The notes below the pieces were generated by a model that was not told where the DNA came from, ran no database searches, and saw nothing but the letters and a program-made list of their open reading frames with translations. A DNA stretch of 64,000 nt from Hyphomicrobiaceae bacterium (lineage in GTDB: Bacteria; Pseudomonadota; Alphaproteobacteria; Rhizobiales; Xanthobacteraceae), in NCBI GenBank assembly GCA_947472885.1, contig CANJBX010000004.1, forward strand, positions 1 through 64,000, read 5' to 3'. Numbering within the stretch: position 1 is the first letter of the stretch; the number at the start of each line of letters is the position of its first letter. Shown here piece by piece: positions 55,971-64,000 of this stretch. A program made the translations under genes and the position numbers.

Positions 55971-57020
55971 GTGGTCCGTAAGCTATGGGAGAGATGTCTT
56001 GGAAAAAAATATGCTTTTTGGAACAACAAAGGCGGCACTGGCAAAACTAGCTTAGCGTTTCAAGCCATCACGCTTTACGCGCAGAAAAATCCAAAGAAAC
56101 GCATACTTGCTGTCGATGTTTGTCCGCAGGCCAATTTGTCTGAGTTGCTGCTCGGTGGATTGAACAACAAGGGCAGTGATAAACTTCTTGCGCAGCAGGG
56201 ACTTGTTCCGCGGTGTAGCATAGGTGGCTATTTTCAACTTCGATTGCCATCGCCCTATGTCGCACCAGCATTTAATTCTTCCGACTTCATTACCAAGCCA
56301 AACGCCTCGAACAAAAGTATCCCCGCGAACATTGACTTAGTGTGTGGTGATCGGTTGTTGGAACTCCAAGCAAACGCGGTGAATACGTTGGCAAACAACC
56401 AGATTCCAGGGTCAAATCCTTGGATATCTGTCGTTGATTGGCTTGCTTACTTTTTGGAAAAGATTGAAGACGACTACGATACCGTTTTTATGGACTGTAA
56501 TCCGAGTTTTTCACTTTATACGCAGATCGCGCTTGCCGCGTGCGATCGCATTGTATTGCCCGTTATGGCGGATGACTCGTCACGCCGGGCAATTCAAAAT
56601 GCCTTCTCTTTGGTCTACGGACTTAAACTTCCTTCAGAAATATACGCCGCGTATGCGTTTGCTACCAAGCTGAAGGCTGCAGGACGATCACTTCCCAAAG
56701 TTCATCTGATTGTGAAAAACCGTCTCACGCAATACATGGGCGCGGCGTCAGCGTATGCTGCGGTGTTGGATGCCATCGAGAAGGACGTCGGCAAACTCCT
56801 GAAGTCAAATCCAGAAATCTTCAACTTTAAGAATATTAACAAGGGATTTGTTGAGATCCGCGATTTTCAGACGACTGGTTTTGTTGCATTTGCAAAGGGG
56901 CTTCCGTTTTCGCAAGTACAAGTCGGGAAGCAAACCATCAACGGGCACAGGGTTCAGGTTAAAAAAGAATATTTGGTCAACGCCAATGCCGCCATGGACG
57001 GTCTGGTGGCCTCTCTATAA
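55971..57020 (+). CDS. orphan ParA-like ATPase
   Basis: 349 aa. Deviant Walker A NNKGGTGKTSLAFQ begins near residue 19, with signature Lys; DVCPQANLSELLLGG follows as the A' motif; YDTVFMDCNPSF is Walker B. The length and long C-terminal part resemble stand-alone ParA/MinD-type proteins rather than Soj/ParA partition pairs. No ParB is next to it. GC is about 48% in a sampled 60 bp, so it is probably acquired. Start uncertain: GTG 55971 is in frame but overlaps the GAGGAGG ribosome-binding site; ATG 55985/55994 is better placed but one base out of frame across an A7 run (55993-56009 region). Confidence 0.82.
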   Translation: MVRKLWERCLGKKYAFWNNKGGTGKTSLAFQAITLYAQKNPKKRILAVDVCPQANLSELLLGGLNNKGSDKLLAQQGLVPRCSIGGYFQLRLPSPYVAPAFNSSDFITKPNASNKSIPANIDLVCGDRLLELQANAVNTLANNQIPGSNPWISVVDWLAYFLEKIEDDYDTVFMDCNPSFSLYTQIALAACDRIVLPVMADDSSRRAIQNAFSLVYGLKLPSEIYAAYAFATKLKAAGRSLPKVHLIVKNRLTQYMGAASAYAAVLDAIEKDVGKLLKSNPEIFNFKNINKGFVEIRDFQTTGFVAFAKGLPFSQVQVGKQTINGHRVQVKKEYLVNANAAMDGLVASL

Positions 57021-57044
57021 AAAGCTGCCACTAGCTCACACTAT

Positions 57045-57084
57045 TTGCCAGCGGATGCAGATCAAGCCATGCGTCCGCTGGCAA
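57045..57084. repeat. 15-bp inverted repeat after the ParA gene
   Basis: Stem TTGCCAGCGGATGCA / TGCGTCCGCTGGCAA (57045-57059 and 57070-57084) with one G-T mismatch and a 10-nt loop. It lies between the convergent ParA-like and nrdJ genes. No T-run follows, so it may be a terminator or an element boundary. Confidence 0.7.
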
Positions 57085-57101
57085 TTGCTAGTCTCCGCGC
57101 G

Positions 57102-60100
57102 TTACGAACACCCGCTCGTCCCGCCGCACGTATCGCACTTCATGCACGTGCCGTTCCTGACCAAAGTAAAGTTCCCGCACTCGCCGCACATCTCGCCTTC
57201 ATAGCCGCGCGCTTTCGCTTCGGCGCGGCGTTCGGTGGCGAGCGCCTTGGCTTCCACTTTGGCGTCGGTCTTGGCGTTATCACGCGCCTCGGTCTTCTGC
57301 CAGGCGAGGTTCTCCAGCGCCTGCGCGGGGGAGAGCTTCACTTCCGGCTCGCTCTTGAGCGCGGTCGCAGCGCCCGAAGCAATCGCCGTCACGTTGCCCG
57401 TTGAGCGCGCGTCGGTGACGTCGCTGCCGCCCGAAGACGAAGCGCCGCCCTTCATCACCGTCAGCTTGTCCGCGCGCGAGCGCGTCAGGCCCTTGGACAC
57501 GAAGTGCGAAGCGCCTTGCGTCTGCTTGCCTTCTTCCACGCCCTTGCCGAGCGCGTCGAAGCCGGTCTCGCTCGGATCGACATGGGCGAGGTCGTAACGC
57601 TCGTTGTACGACACCGCGAGTTCGCGGAACACGTAGTCGAGGATCGAGGTGGCGTACTTGATCGCCTCGTTGCCCTGCACCGGGCCTGACGGCTCGAACC
57701 GCGTGAACGTGAAGGCATCGACGTATTCGTCAAGTGGCACGCCGTATTGCAGGCCGAGCGACACCGCGATGGCGAAATTGTTGAGGAGCGAGCGGAGCGC
57801 CGCGCCTTCCTTGTGCATGTCGATGAAGATTTCACCGAGACGTCCGTCGTCGTATTCGCCGGTGCGCAGATAAACCTTGTGCCCGCCGACGACGGCTTTC
57901 TGGGTATAGCCCTTGCGGCGATCGGGCATCTTCTCGCGATCGCGCAGCACAGTGACGCGCTCGACGATCTTCTCGACGATGCGTTCGGACAGGGCGGCGG
58001 CGCGCGCGGCGTTCGGTTTGTCGAGGAGGGCGGAGATCGGAGAATCGGTCATGTCGTCGTCTTCCTCGTCATTTGCGATGAGTTGGCTTTGCAGCGGTTG
58101 TGAAAGTTTCGAGCCGTCGCGGTAGAGCGCGTTGGCCTTGAGGGCGAGCTTCCAGGACAGCAGGTACGCCGCCTTGCAATCCTCGACGGTGGCGTCGTTC
58201 GGCATGTTGATGGTCTTGGAGATCGCGCCGGAGATGAACGGCTGCGCCGCCGCCATCATCTTGATGTGGCTCTCGACCGAGAGATAGCGCTTGCCGGTGC
58301 GGCCGCATGGGTTGGCGCAATCGAACACGGCGTAGTGTTCGGCCTTGAGGTGCGGCGCGCCTTCGACGGTCATGGCGCCGCAGACGTGGATATTGGCGGC
58401 GTCGATCTCGCGCCGGGAGAATCCCATGTGGGCGAGGAGGTCGAAGCTCGGCTGCGCGATGACGTCGGCGGGAACCTTGAGCTGGTTCTTGAGGAGGTCT
58501 TCGCCGAGCGTCCACTTGTTGAACGCGAACTTGATGTCGAACGCGGTCGGCAATGCCTTCTCGATCCTGGCGATGGCCTCATCCGTGAAGCCCTTGGCGC
58601 GCAGCGTGGTGTGGTTGATGCCCGGCGACTGGCCGAGTGAACCATGGCCGACAGCATAGACTTCGATCTCGCCGATGTCGGACTCAGAGTAGCCGAGCGC
58701 GCGCAAGGCTTCCGGCACAGCGCGGTTGATGATCTTGAAGTAGCCGCCGCCGGCGAGCTTCTTGAACTTCACCAGCGCGAAGTCCGGTTCGATGCCGGTG
58801 GTGTCGCAATCCATCACCAGGCCGATGGTGCCGGTCGGGGCAACCACGGTCGCCTGCGCGTTGCGGTAGCCGTGCTTCTCGCCAAGCGCGAGCGCGGAGT
58901 CCCACGCCTTTTTGGCGTGATCGGCCAGCGCGACGAAGGCCGGCGTGCCGTTGAGAAGGCTCTTGTGGTCGAGCGGTACGGGCGGCTGCGAGACCTGCTC
59001 ATAGCCGGTCTTCTCGCCATAGGCCGCGCGTCGATGGTTGCGCATCACGCGCAGCATCGGCTCGCGGTTTTTCTTGTAGCCGGAGAACGTGCCGAGCTGC
59101 TTGGCCATTTCGGCGGAGGTCGCATAGCTGATGCCGGTCATGATCGCGGAGAGTGCGCCGCAGATCGCACGGCCCGCGTCGGAGTCGTAGGGAATGCCGG
59201 CAGACATCAGGAGGCCGCCGACGTTGGCATAGCCGAGGCCCAGCGTGCGGTACTCGTACGACAGTTGCGCGATTTCCTTCGAGGGAAACTGCGCCATCAT
59301 CACCGAGATTTCGAGCACGACGGTCCACAGACGAACCGTATGTTCGTAGCCGGTGATGTCGAACGCGCCGGTCTTGGGATCGCGGAACGAGAGCAGGTTC
59401 GCCGAGGCGAGGTTGCACGCCGTGTCGTCCAAAAACATATATTCCGAACACGGGTTCGAGCCACGGATCGGGCCTGAAGCGGCGCAGGTGTGCCAGTCGT
59501 TGACGGTCGTGTGGTATTGCAGGCCCGGATCGGCCGAGGCCCATGCGGCGTGGGCGATCTTCTCCCACAGGTCGCGCGCCTTCAACGTCTTGGCCACCTT
59601 GCCCGGCTTGGTGCGCCAGGTGAGATCCCAGTCGCCGTCGGATTCCACGGCCTTGAGGAATTCGTCGTTGACGCGCACCGAGTTGTTCGAGTTCTGGCCC
59701 GAGACGGTGAGGTAGGCTTCCGAGTCCCAGTCGGTGTCGTAGATCGGGAATTCGATGTCGCGATAGCCCTGCTTGGCGAACTGGATGACGCGCTGGATAT
59801 AATTGTCCGGCACGTAGACGCGGCGCGCGGCCTTGATCTCGCGGCGCAGGACCGGGTTCTTCTCCGGGTCGAAGCAGTCGTCGCCGGAGCCTTCGCAGTT
59901 CACGCAGGCCTTGAGGACGGCCTTGAGGTGCTTCTGGTTGATCTTCGAGCCGGTGACGAGTGCCGCCACCTTCTGTTCTTCCAGCACCTTCCAGTCGATA
60001 TATTTTTCGATATCCGGATGGTCGGCATCGACAATGACCATCTTCGCCGCGCGGCGCGTGGTGCCGCCGGATTTGATCGCGCCCGCCGCACGGTCGCCGA

Positions 60101-60878
60101 TCTTGAGGAATGACATCAGGCCCGACGACTTGCCGCCGCCGGCGAGGTGTTCGCCTTCGCCGCGCAGCCGCGAGAAATTGGAGCCGGTGCCGGAGCCATA
60201 CTTGAACAGCCGCGCTTCACGCACCCACAGGTCCATGATGCCGCCTTCGTTCACCAGATCGTCGTTGATCGACTGGATGAAGCAGGCGTGCGGCTGCGGA
60301 TGTTCGTAAGCCGACTTCGATTTGGTAAGCTTGCCGGTGGCGTGATCGACATAGTGGTGGCCCTGGCTTGGGCCGTCGATGCCGTAGGCCCAGTGCAGGC
60401 CGGTGTTGAACCACTGCGGCGAGTTCGGCGCGACCATCTGCATGGCGAGCATGTAGCGGTGCTCGTCGAAGAACGCCTGCGCGTCAGCCTCGCTGTCGAA
60501 GTAGCCGCCCTTCCAGCCCCAGTAGGTCCAGGTGCCTGCTAATCTGTCGAAAACCTGCTTGGCCGATGTCTCGCCGACGTTGCGCGACGCTTCCGGGAGC
60601 TGCGCGAGGGCTAATTCGTCCGGAATAGACCGCCAGAGCCATGAGGGCACGGTCGATTCTTCAAACTTCTTGGTGCGGGCGGGGAGGCCGGCCTTGCGGA
60701 AATACTTTTGCGCCAGAACGTCCGACGCGACCTGCGAAAATTGCGCCGGGATTTCAACGTTTTCGGCATGGAACACCACCGAGCCGTCGGGATTGCGAAT
60801 CTCGCTGGTCGTAAAGCGGAATTCGATTTCCGCGTAGGGTGACTGGCCTTCTGTGGTGTAGCTGCGTTCGATTCGCAT
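57102..60878 (-). CDS. nrdJ: adenosylcobalamin-dependent (class II) ribonucleotide reductase
   Basis: 1258-aa NrdJ reducing NDPs to dNDPs with a cobalamin radical. The active-site Cys/Asn/Glu motif is [20 protein letters not shown]; the redox Cys partner is in [28 protein letters not shown] is conserved. A C-terminal Cys-rich zinc segment ([20 protein letters not shown]) is present. The start is ATG 60878 ([20 protein letters not shown]) with GGGGC 6 nt upstream. It has a leader of more than 300 nt and two NrdR-box-like sites further up. The length is normal for the alphaproteobacterial type. Confidence 0.96.
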   Translation of the reverse strand: MRIERSYTTEGQSPYAEIEFRFTTSEIRNPDGSVVFHAENVEIPAQFSQVASDVLAQKYFRKAGLPARTKKFEESTVPSWLWRSIPDELALAQLPEASRNVGETSAKQVFDRLAGTWTYWGWKGGYFDSEADAQAFFDEHRYMLAMQMVAPNSPQWFNTGLHWAYGIDGPSQGHHYVDHATGKLTKSKSAYEHPQPHACFIQSINDDLVNEGGIMDLWVREARLFKYGSGTGSNFSRLRGEGEHLAGGGKSSGLMSFLKIGDRAAGAIKSGGTTRRAAKMVIVDADHPDIEKYIDWKVLEEQKVAALVTGSKINQKHLKAVLKACVNCEGSGDDCFDPEKNPVLRREIKAARRVYVPDNYIQRVIQFAKQGYRDIEFPIYDTDWDSEAYLTVSGQNSNNSVRVNDEFLKAVESDGDWDLTWRTKPGKVAKTLKARDLWEKIAHAAWASADPGLQYHTTVNDWHTCAASGPIRGSNPCSEYMFLDDTACNLASANLLSFRDPKTGAFDITGYEHTVRLWTVVLEISVMMAQFPSKEIAQLSYEYRTLGLGYANVGGLLMSAGIPYDSDAGRAICGALSAIMTGISYATSAEMAKQLGTFSGYKKNREPMLRVMRNHRRAAYGEKTGYEQVSQPPVPLDHKSLLNGTPAFVALADHAKKAWDSALALGEKHGYRNAQATVVAPTGTIGLVMDCDTTGIEPDFALVKFKKLAGGGYFKIINRAVPEALRALGYSESDIGEIEVYAVGHGSLGQSPGINHTTLRAKGFTDEAIARIEKALPTAFDIKFAFNKWTLGEDLLKNQLKVPADVIAQPSFDLLAHMGFSRREIDAANIHVCGAMTVEGAPHLKAEHYAVFDCANPCGRTGKRYLSVESHIKMMAAAQPFISGAISKTINMPNDATVEDCKAAYLLSWKLALKANALYRDGSKLSQPLQSQLIANDEEDDDMTDSPISALLDKPNAARAAALSERIVEKIVERVTVLRDREKMPDRRKGYTQKAVVGGHKVYLRTGEYDDGRLGEIFIDMHKEGAALRSLLNNFAIAVSLGLQYGVPLDEYVDAFTFTRFEPSGPVQGNEAIKYATSILDYVFRELAVSYNERYDLAHVDPSETGFDALGKGVEEGKQTQGASHFVSKGLTRSRADKLTVMKGGASSSGGSDVTDARSTGNVTAIASGAATALKSEPEVKLSPAQALENLAWQKTEARDNAKTDAKVEAKALATERRAEAKARGYEGEMCGECGNFTLVRNGTCMKCDTCGGTSGCS

Positions 60879-61229
60879 AACTGCCCCTTCGGCGTGTTTT
60901 GAGTGCCGGACCAAGCCCTCCCGAGCTTAGCGCCGACACCATTCCAGCGACACGGTCTTGCCCCGCCGCGTCGTTCTCAAGCTCGTATTCTGTCTGACGC
61001 CCTGTACGCATTCCGGGGTCCAAACGGCGGCCCCGATTAGTGGTTTGGCTGCGCTCCGGGCGACCTCTGGCTTTGTGGGCGTCAGGCAGACAAATCCCTG
61101 TCCACAAAGGCCATATGGCCCCGGCGGGTGGGTCGTGAAAGCCTCTCAGGGATCGTCCGGCGGAGACAAAAAACAAACCCGCCGCACGGTCTGAACGCTA
61201 GGACAACTCCGCCCGGCCGGTCAAGACTT
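60879..61229 (-). other. long nrdJ leader region, structured, no ORF recognised
   Basis: Read on the minus strand, this region has a promoter candidate TTGACC (61224-61219), 17-bp spacer, CTAGCG (61201-61196), which would give a transcript leader of about 310 nt. It holds a hairpin GGCCTTTGTGG / CCACAAAGCC (61112-61102 and 61078-61069), a palindrome GGCCATATGGCC (61109-61120), and AGCCAGAGGTCGCC (about 61073-61060), which looks faintly like a B12 box. A complete cobalamin riboswitch is not visible. Confidence 0.4.
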
Positions 61230-61276
61230 ACGCAAGATGTAGTGTCGAAAAATGAATCAACCCCTAAATGTCGGGG
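61230..61276 (-). promoter_or_regulatory. tandem NrdR-box-like sites upstream of nrdJ
   Basis: On the minus strand, box A ACACTACATCTTGCGT (61245-61230) and box B CCCCGACATTTAGGGG (61276-61261). They are 16 bp each, 31 bp apart start to start (three helical turns), with 15 bp between. NrdR boxes of the form ACACWATATATWGTGT are known to occur as such pairs near RNR promoters. NrdR would repress nrdJ when dATP is high. Confidence 0.65.
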
Positions 61277-61648
61277 GTAAAGCGGTGAATTGTGGGGAAG
61301 AATCGGCGGGTGAGCCGCAAGTATCGGATAAGCTGGCAGGATTCGAAAGCAGCCTTCGTCGCCCATGCGTCATGTACCTGTTGGAAACCCGTCACGCCGG
61401 TCCAAACGGGGTCAAAAACGGTGCGCCGGGACCGCCAGATATGGCGCGACTCTTGAGTCGTCCGGAGGTCAACTGGCGATCCCGCATGGGCGCATTCGGC
61501 GGCTGCCGGGTGTCCATGCAAACGCGCTGGCGAGTGCGGGCAATCCGCTACCTTTTTCTGCCGCTTGATGGCCGTGCTGGACACCGCCGCAGGGCGGTGG
61601 CATCAACAGACTCAACGCCAAATCCGCTCGAACCTCGCGAATCCGCAG
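61277..61648. other. intergenic region upstream of the NDUFA12-like gene
   Basis: About 370 bp between the nrdJ control region and the NDUFA12-like start. I find no ORF with family resemblance. A GACTC-TT-GAGTC palindrome lies at about 61448-61459. The in-frame open stretch before 61649 has no conserved sequence. It probably holds the promoter for the NDUFA12-like gene. Confidence 0.4.
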
Positions 61649-62065
61649 ATGAAAATCACAGCCGCATTGCTCCGGGTCCTGACGTGGTGGAATGGCCAGA
61701 CGCTGAACACGCAAATCTGGACGGCGCTGTTCGGAGAACTCGTCGGCAACGACGAGTTCGGCAACACCTACTACCGGACCAAGGGCGGCAAGATCGACCC
61801 GGCGCTGGGTTTTGAGCGCCGCTGGGTGATCTACAACGGCTATGCCGAGGCTTCGACCGTCGGCCCGGCGTGGCACGGCTGGCTCCACCACACGGTCGAT
61901 ACGCCGCCGACCGAGGAAACCGTCACGCCGCGTTCATGGTGGAAGCCGCATCGCCCGAATCTCACCGGCACGTCGGCGGCGCAGCGCCCGTCCGGTTCGA
62001 CGCTTGCCCAGGTCCGCCGCCCCAAGGCGACCGGCGACTACAAGGCGTGGAATCCCGGCCGCTGA
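61649..62065 (+). CDS. NDUFA12-like complex I accessory subunit (17.2 kDa type)
   Basis: 138-aa homologue of mitochondrial NDUFA12 found in alphaproteobacteria. Conserved parts: [59 protein letters not shown], then a basic Pro-rich tail [14 protein letters not shown] with [13 protein letters not shown]. It is thought to help assembly or stability of complex I at the inner membrane. The start is ATG 61649 ([14 protein letters not shown]). It is followed at 117 bp by the DUF2155 gene, a common pairing. Confidence 0.93.
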   Translation: MKITAALLRVLTWWNGQTLNTQIWTALFGELVGNDEFGNTYYRTKGGKIDPALGFERRWVIYNGYAEASTVGPAWHGWLHHTVDTPPTEETVTPRSWWKPHRPNLTGTSAAQRPSGSTLAQVRRPKATGDYKAWNPGR

Positions 62066-62182
62066 GGCTGTCTGCATTCCGCGACGGCGTAGCCCTTTCT
62101 CTGCCGCATTCAACGTGTTAACCGGGCAGGTGACGCGGGAGTTTTGTATTGCCCCGCCCGTGAACCCGGACTCTTAGCCGCA

Positions 62183-63205
62183 ATGGCCAGAACCTTTCCG
62201 CGCGCCGGTGTGTTGGCTGCATCGCTTGCCGTCGCCGGTATGATGGCGCTGCCTGTTCCGGCGAGCGCGCAATTCGGCTCGATCTTCGGCGATGGTCCGC
62301 CGCGCCCGCCAGCGGGTCTGCCGGGCCGCGCGCAAGGTCCAGCGCCAATGGGCGCACCGACGCAGATGCCGCCGGAGGAAATGGACAACGAGGACCAGCC
62401 GCCGCCACCGCCGCTACGTCCCGCTGCACGCCAGCAGCCGCCGCAGCAACAGCCGGGCCAGCAGCAGCCGGGTATCGGTCGTTCGCAGCCGTTGCCGCCG
62501 CAGCCAGCGCCGAATGCAGGTCTTGCGCCTGGGCAGACGTTGCAACCGCTCCAGCCCGCGCCGTCCGGGCAACGCCAGCAGACTGCGCGCGGTACGCCGG
62601 CGCCGGCTAACGTCGCGCCGCAGCCCGGCGACGAAGTCATCACCGAACTGCCGACCCAGAAGATTGCAAACCCGACGGCGGTGTTCGCCGGCCTCGACAA
62701 GATCACCGGCCGCATCATTTCATTCGAAGTGACCCTCAACGAGACGGTGCAGTTCGGCGCGCTGCAGGTGACGCCGCGGGTCTGCTACACGCGCCCGCCG
62801 ACCGAGACGGCCAACACCAATACGTTTGTCGAGGTCAATGAAGTCACGCTGCAAGGCGAGGTGAAACGCATTTTCGGCGGCTGGATGTTCGCATCGAGCC
62901 CCGGACTGCATGCGGTCGAGCATCCGATCTATGACGTATGGCTGACCGACTGTAAGGGCGGCACGCAGGTTATCGCTGATACGCAACCGGCAGCGCCGGC
63001 TCCCGCCCGCACCCAGGCGCGTCCGCAACAGCCGCAGGGCAATGCAGCTGCGCGCACGGCAGCGCCGCCCGGAAACAACGCGCCCGCGAATGCCGCGCCA
63101 GCGCCGCGTGCGCCGGTCCAGCAACCGACCTTGCAGCAACCGCAACCCGCTCCGCAGCGGCCAGCGCCTGTCGGCCCGCCGCCCGGATTTCCCGGCGCGC
63201 GCTGA
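62183..63205 (+). CDS. DUF2155 domain exported protein
   Basis: 340 aa. A signal peptide (ARTFPRAGVLAASLAVAGMM...ASAQ) is followed by a Pro/Gln-rich spacer (about 35-155). The DUF2155 core (about 160-265) has TAVFAGLDKITGRIISFEV, LQVTPRVCYTRPPTE and KRIFGGWMFASSPGLHAVEH with IYDVWLTDCK. A second Ala/Pro/Gln-rich tail ends the protein. The two Cys of the core may form a disulfide. DUF2155 is periplasmic and of unknown function, usually next to NDUFA12-like genes. The start is ATG 62183. Confidence 0.9.
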   Translation: MARTFPRAGVLAASLAVAGMMALPVPASAQFGSIFGDGPPRPPAGLPGRAQGPAPMGAPTQMPPEEMDNEDQPPPPPLRPAARQQPPQQQPGQQQPGIGRSQPLPPQPAPNAGLAPGQTLQPLQPAPSGQRQQTARGTPAPANVAPQPGDEVITELPTQKIANPTAVFAGLDKITGRIISFEVTLNETVQFGALQVTPRVCYTRPPTETANTNTFVEVNEVTLQGEVKRIFGGWMFASSPGLHAVEHPIYDVWLTDCKGGTQVIADTQPAAPAPARTQARPQQPQGNAAARTAAPPGNNAPANAAPAPRAPVQQPTLQQPQPAPQRPAPVGPPPGFPGAR

Positions 63206-63218
63206 GGCCGCTTCAATA

Positions 63219-64000
63219 TCAGTGTGAGTTAGCGGTCTGCGCCACAGTGTAGCGCACCGCCAGCATACCGCCTGCGGTGAGGATGAAGGCGAGCGCAGCG
63301 CCGGTCAGTCCGAGCATCGGCACCAGCGCAAGATTGAGCATCACCGAGGCGAGCGCGCCCGCGATGCTGATGATCGCAATCGCAGTGTCGCGATGCAAAG
63401 CCAGCAGCACATAGCCATAGCCATCCGCGGCGGCGCGCAAGGCGGTGGCGGCGAGTACGATCCAGAACACGGCGAGATTTTCGCGCAATAGCGGGCGGTC
63501 GAGGAACGGCAGCAGGACAATCAGCGCAACGCTGGCGCCGGCGGCGAGAAACGCAATCCAGACCGCGACTTCGATCTGCATCTTGTGCTCGAAGGCGCGG
63601 AATGCGGACTTATCCGGTTGCTGGCCGAGTTCGATCATTCGCGGCAGCTTTGGCTGGATGACGCCATAAACGGTCAGGTTATGCAGCACGTTGGCGACCG
63701 ACCAGAACAGCGTGTAGACGCCGGTGAATTCCAGTCCGATGAACAACGACAGCACGAAACGGTCGAGGAACAGGCTGGCGGCGCTGCTGATATCCTTGAT
63801 GTAGAACGGCACGCTGGCGCGCACGCCGCTCGCAAGCCACGGCATGCGCAGGCCGAGCGAACGCCAGCGCTGTTCGGCGAACAGGTGCGCGCCCAGCGTG
63901 ATCCAGGCAAGTGAAATGCCGCCGACCCAGACCAGCAGCAGGCATTCGAGCGTGCGGGCCGAGGGGTCGAGCGCACCCCACGCGATCACCACCAGCGGCC
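63219..64000 (-). CDS. polysaccharide flippase-like membrane protein (partial)
   Basis: The C-terminal 260 codons of a MOP-superfamily flippase of the Wzx/polysaccharide-biosynthesis type; its start lies outside the window. Six or so helices are visible, with the segment YIKDISSAASLFLDRFVLSL typical of the second bundle, and GLEFTGVYTLFWSVANVLHN, then LALVPMLGLTGAALAFILTA near the end. It would move lipid-linked sugars across the inner membrane. The frame is open to the window edge. It is convergent with the DUF2155 gene at 13 bp. Confidence 0.8.
   Translation of the reverse strand, partial: PLVVIAWGALDPSARTLECLLLVWVGGISLAWITLGAHLFAEQRWRSLGLRMPWLASGVRASVPFYIKDISSAASLFLDRFVLSLFIGLEFTGVYTLFWSVANVLHNLTVYGVIQPKLPRMIELGQQPDKSAFRAFEHKMQIEVAVWIAFLAAGASVALIVLLPFLDRPLLRENLAVFWIVLAATALRAAADGYGYVLLALHRDTAIAIISIAGALASVMLNLALVPMLGLTGAALAFILTAGGMLAVRYTVAQTANSH

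Noticed and set aside
61100-61180. A TPP riboswitch, suggested by CTGAGA followed by ACCC on the minus strand
   Set aside because: The second conserved block (GAACCTGA...) and the 3' stem are absent.
61252-61815. A plus-strand frame of 187 codons overlapping the NDUFA12-like gene
   Set aside because: Different frame from the clearly conserved NDUFA12-like protein and no recognisable sequence.

Overview
The window is a GC-rich (about 62-65% in core genes) alphaproteobacterial chromosome segment, most likely from Hyphomicrobiales near the Bradyrhizobium/Rhodopseudomonas/Afipia/Xanthobacteraceae group. The grounds are: HdaA in place of a longer DnaA paralogue; a class II B12-dependent NrdJ; an orphan ClpS2-type adaptor; an NDUFA12-DUF2155 pair; the order purN-purM / CDP-alcohol phosphatidyltransferase / AI-2E-type permease / hdaA / ppk / ppx / rnd / TPP enzyme / aspS; and intergenic palindromes of kinds I associate with this order. 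No rRNA, tRNA, CRISPR array or prophage was recognised.

Layout. 1-4.6 kb is accessory: the end of an IS21-family element (istA), then a type IV McrBC restriction pair of lower GC. 5-18 kb is mostly metabolic: polysaccharide deacetylase, MgtE, an isovaleryl-CoA dehydrogenase broken by an in-frame amber codon, an aldo/keto reductase, an RraA-like aldolase, YdcF-like and DUF599 membrane proteins, a GST, a three-gene NEW3-domain/ABC exporter operon and mccB. Ivd and MccB are two steps of leucine catabolism, but mccA does not follow mccB. Instead there is an AT-rich orphan gene, a palindromic repeat and a BrnTA toxin-antitoxin pair (18.2-19.5 kb).

19.6-27.4 kb holds an SDR lacking the catalytic Tyr, a tandem-ABM secreted protein, a quinone reductase-like enzyme, small exported proteins, ndk, a TerC-family protein and purMN. 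27.4-38 kb is a conserved housekeeping block that joins replication control (hdaA), polyphosphate turnover (ppk/ppx), RNase D and aspS. The anticodon-remote GAD region of aspS contains a clear low-GC patch. 38-54.5 kb contains two amidohydrolases, an FkbM methyltransferase, a malic enzyme-PTA fusion, an EAL phosphodiesterase, envelope proteins, a second deacetylase, an orphan solute-binding protein, DoxX proteins, an MFS transporter, msrB, clpS and a His-rich cupin.

54.5-57 kb is a second accessory islet: a frameshifted solute-binding-protein gene, a palindromic repeat, a ParE/RelE-type toxin-antitoxin pair, and a lone ParA-like ATPase. The ParA promoter is built from 21-bp repeats containing inverted repeats. 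57-64 kb returns to core genes: nrdJ with two NrdR-box-like sites exactly 31 bp apart, NDUFA12, DUF2155, and the C-terminal part of a flippase running off the end.

The most notable unexplained signals are the ParA 21-bp operator array, the McrB-like protein with two predicted PUA/EVE-like reader domains, the same palindrome abutting the 3' end of both toxin-antitoxin operons, the low-GC patch in aspS, and the nrdJ regulatory region. Start codons were chosen from ATG/GTG position, ribosome-binding sites and family N-termini, and are often shorter than the maximal open frame.
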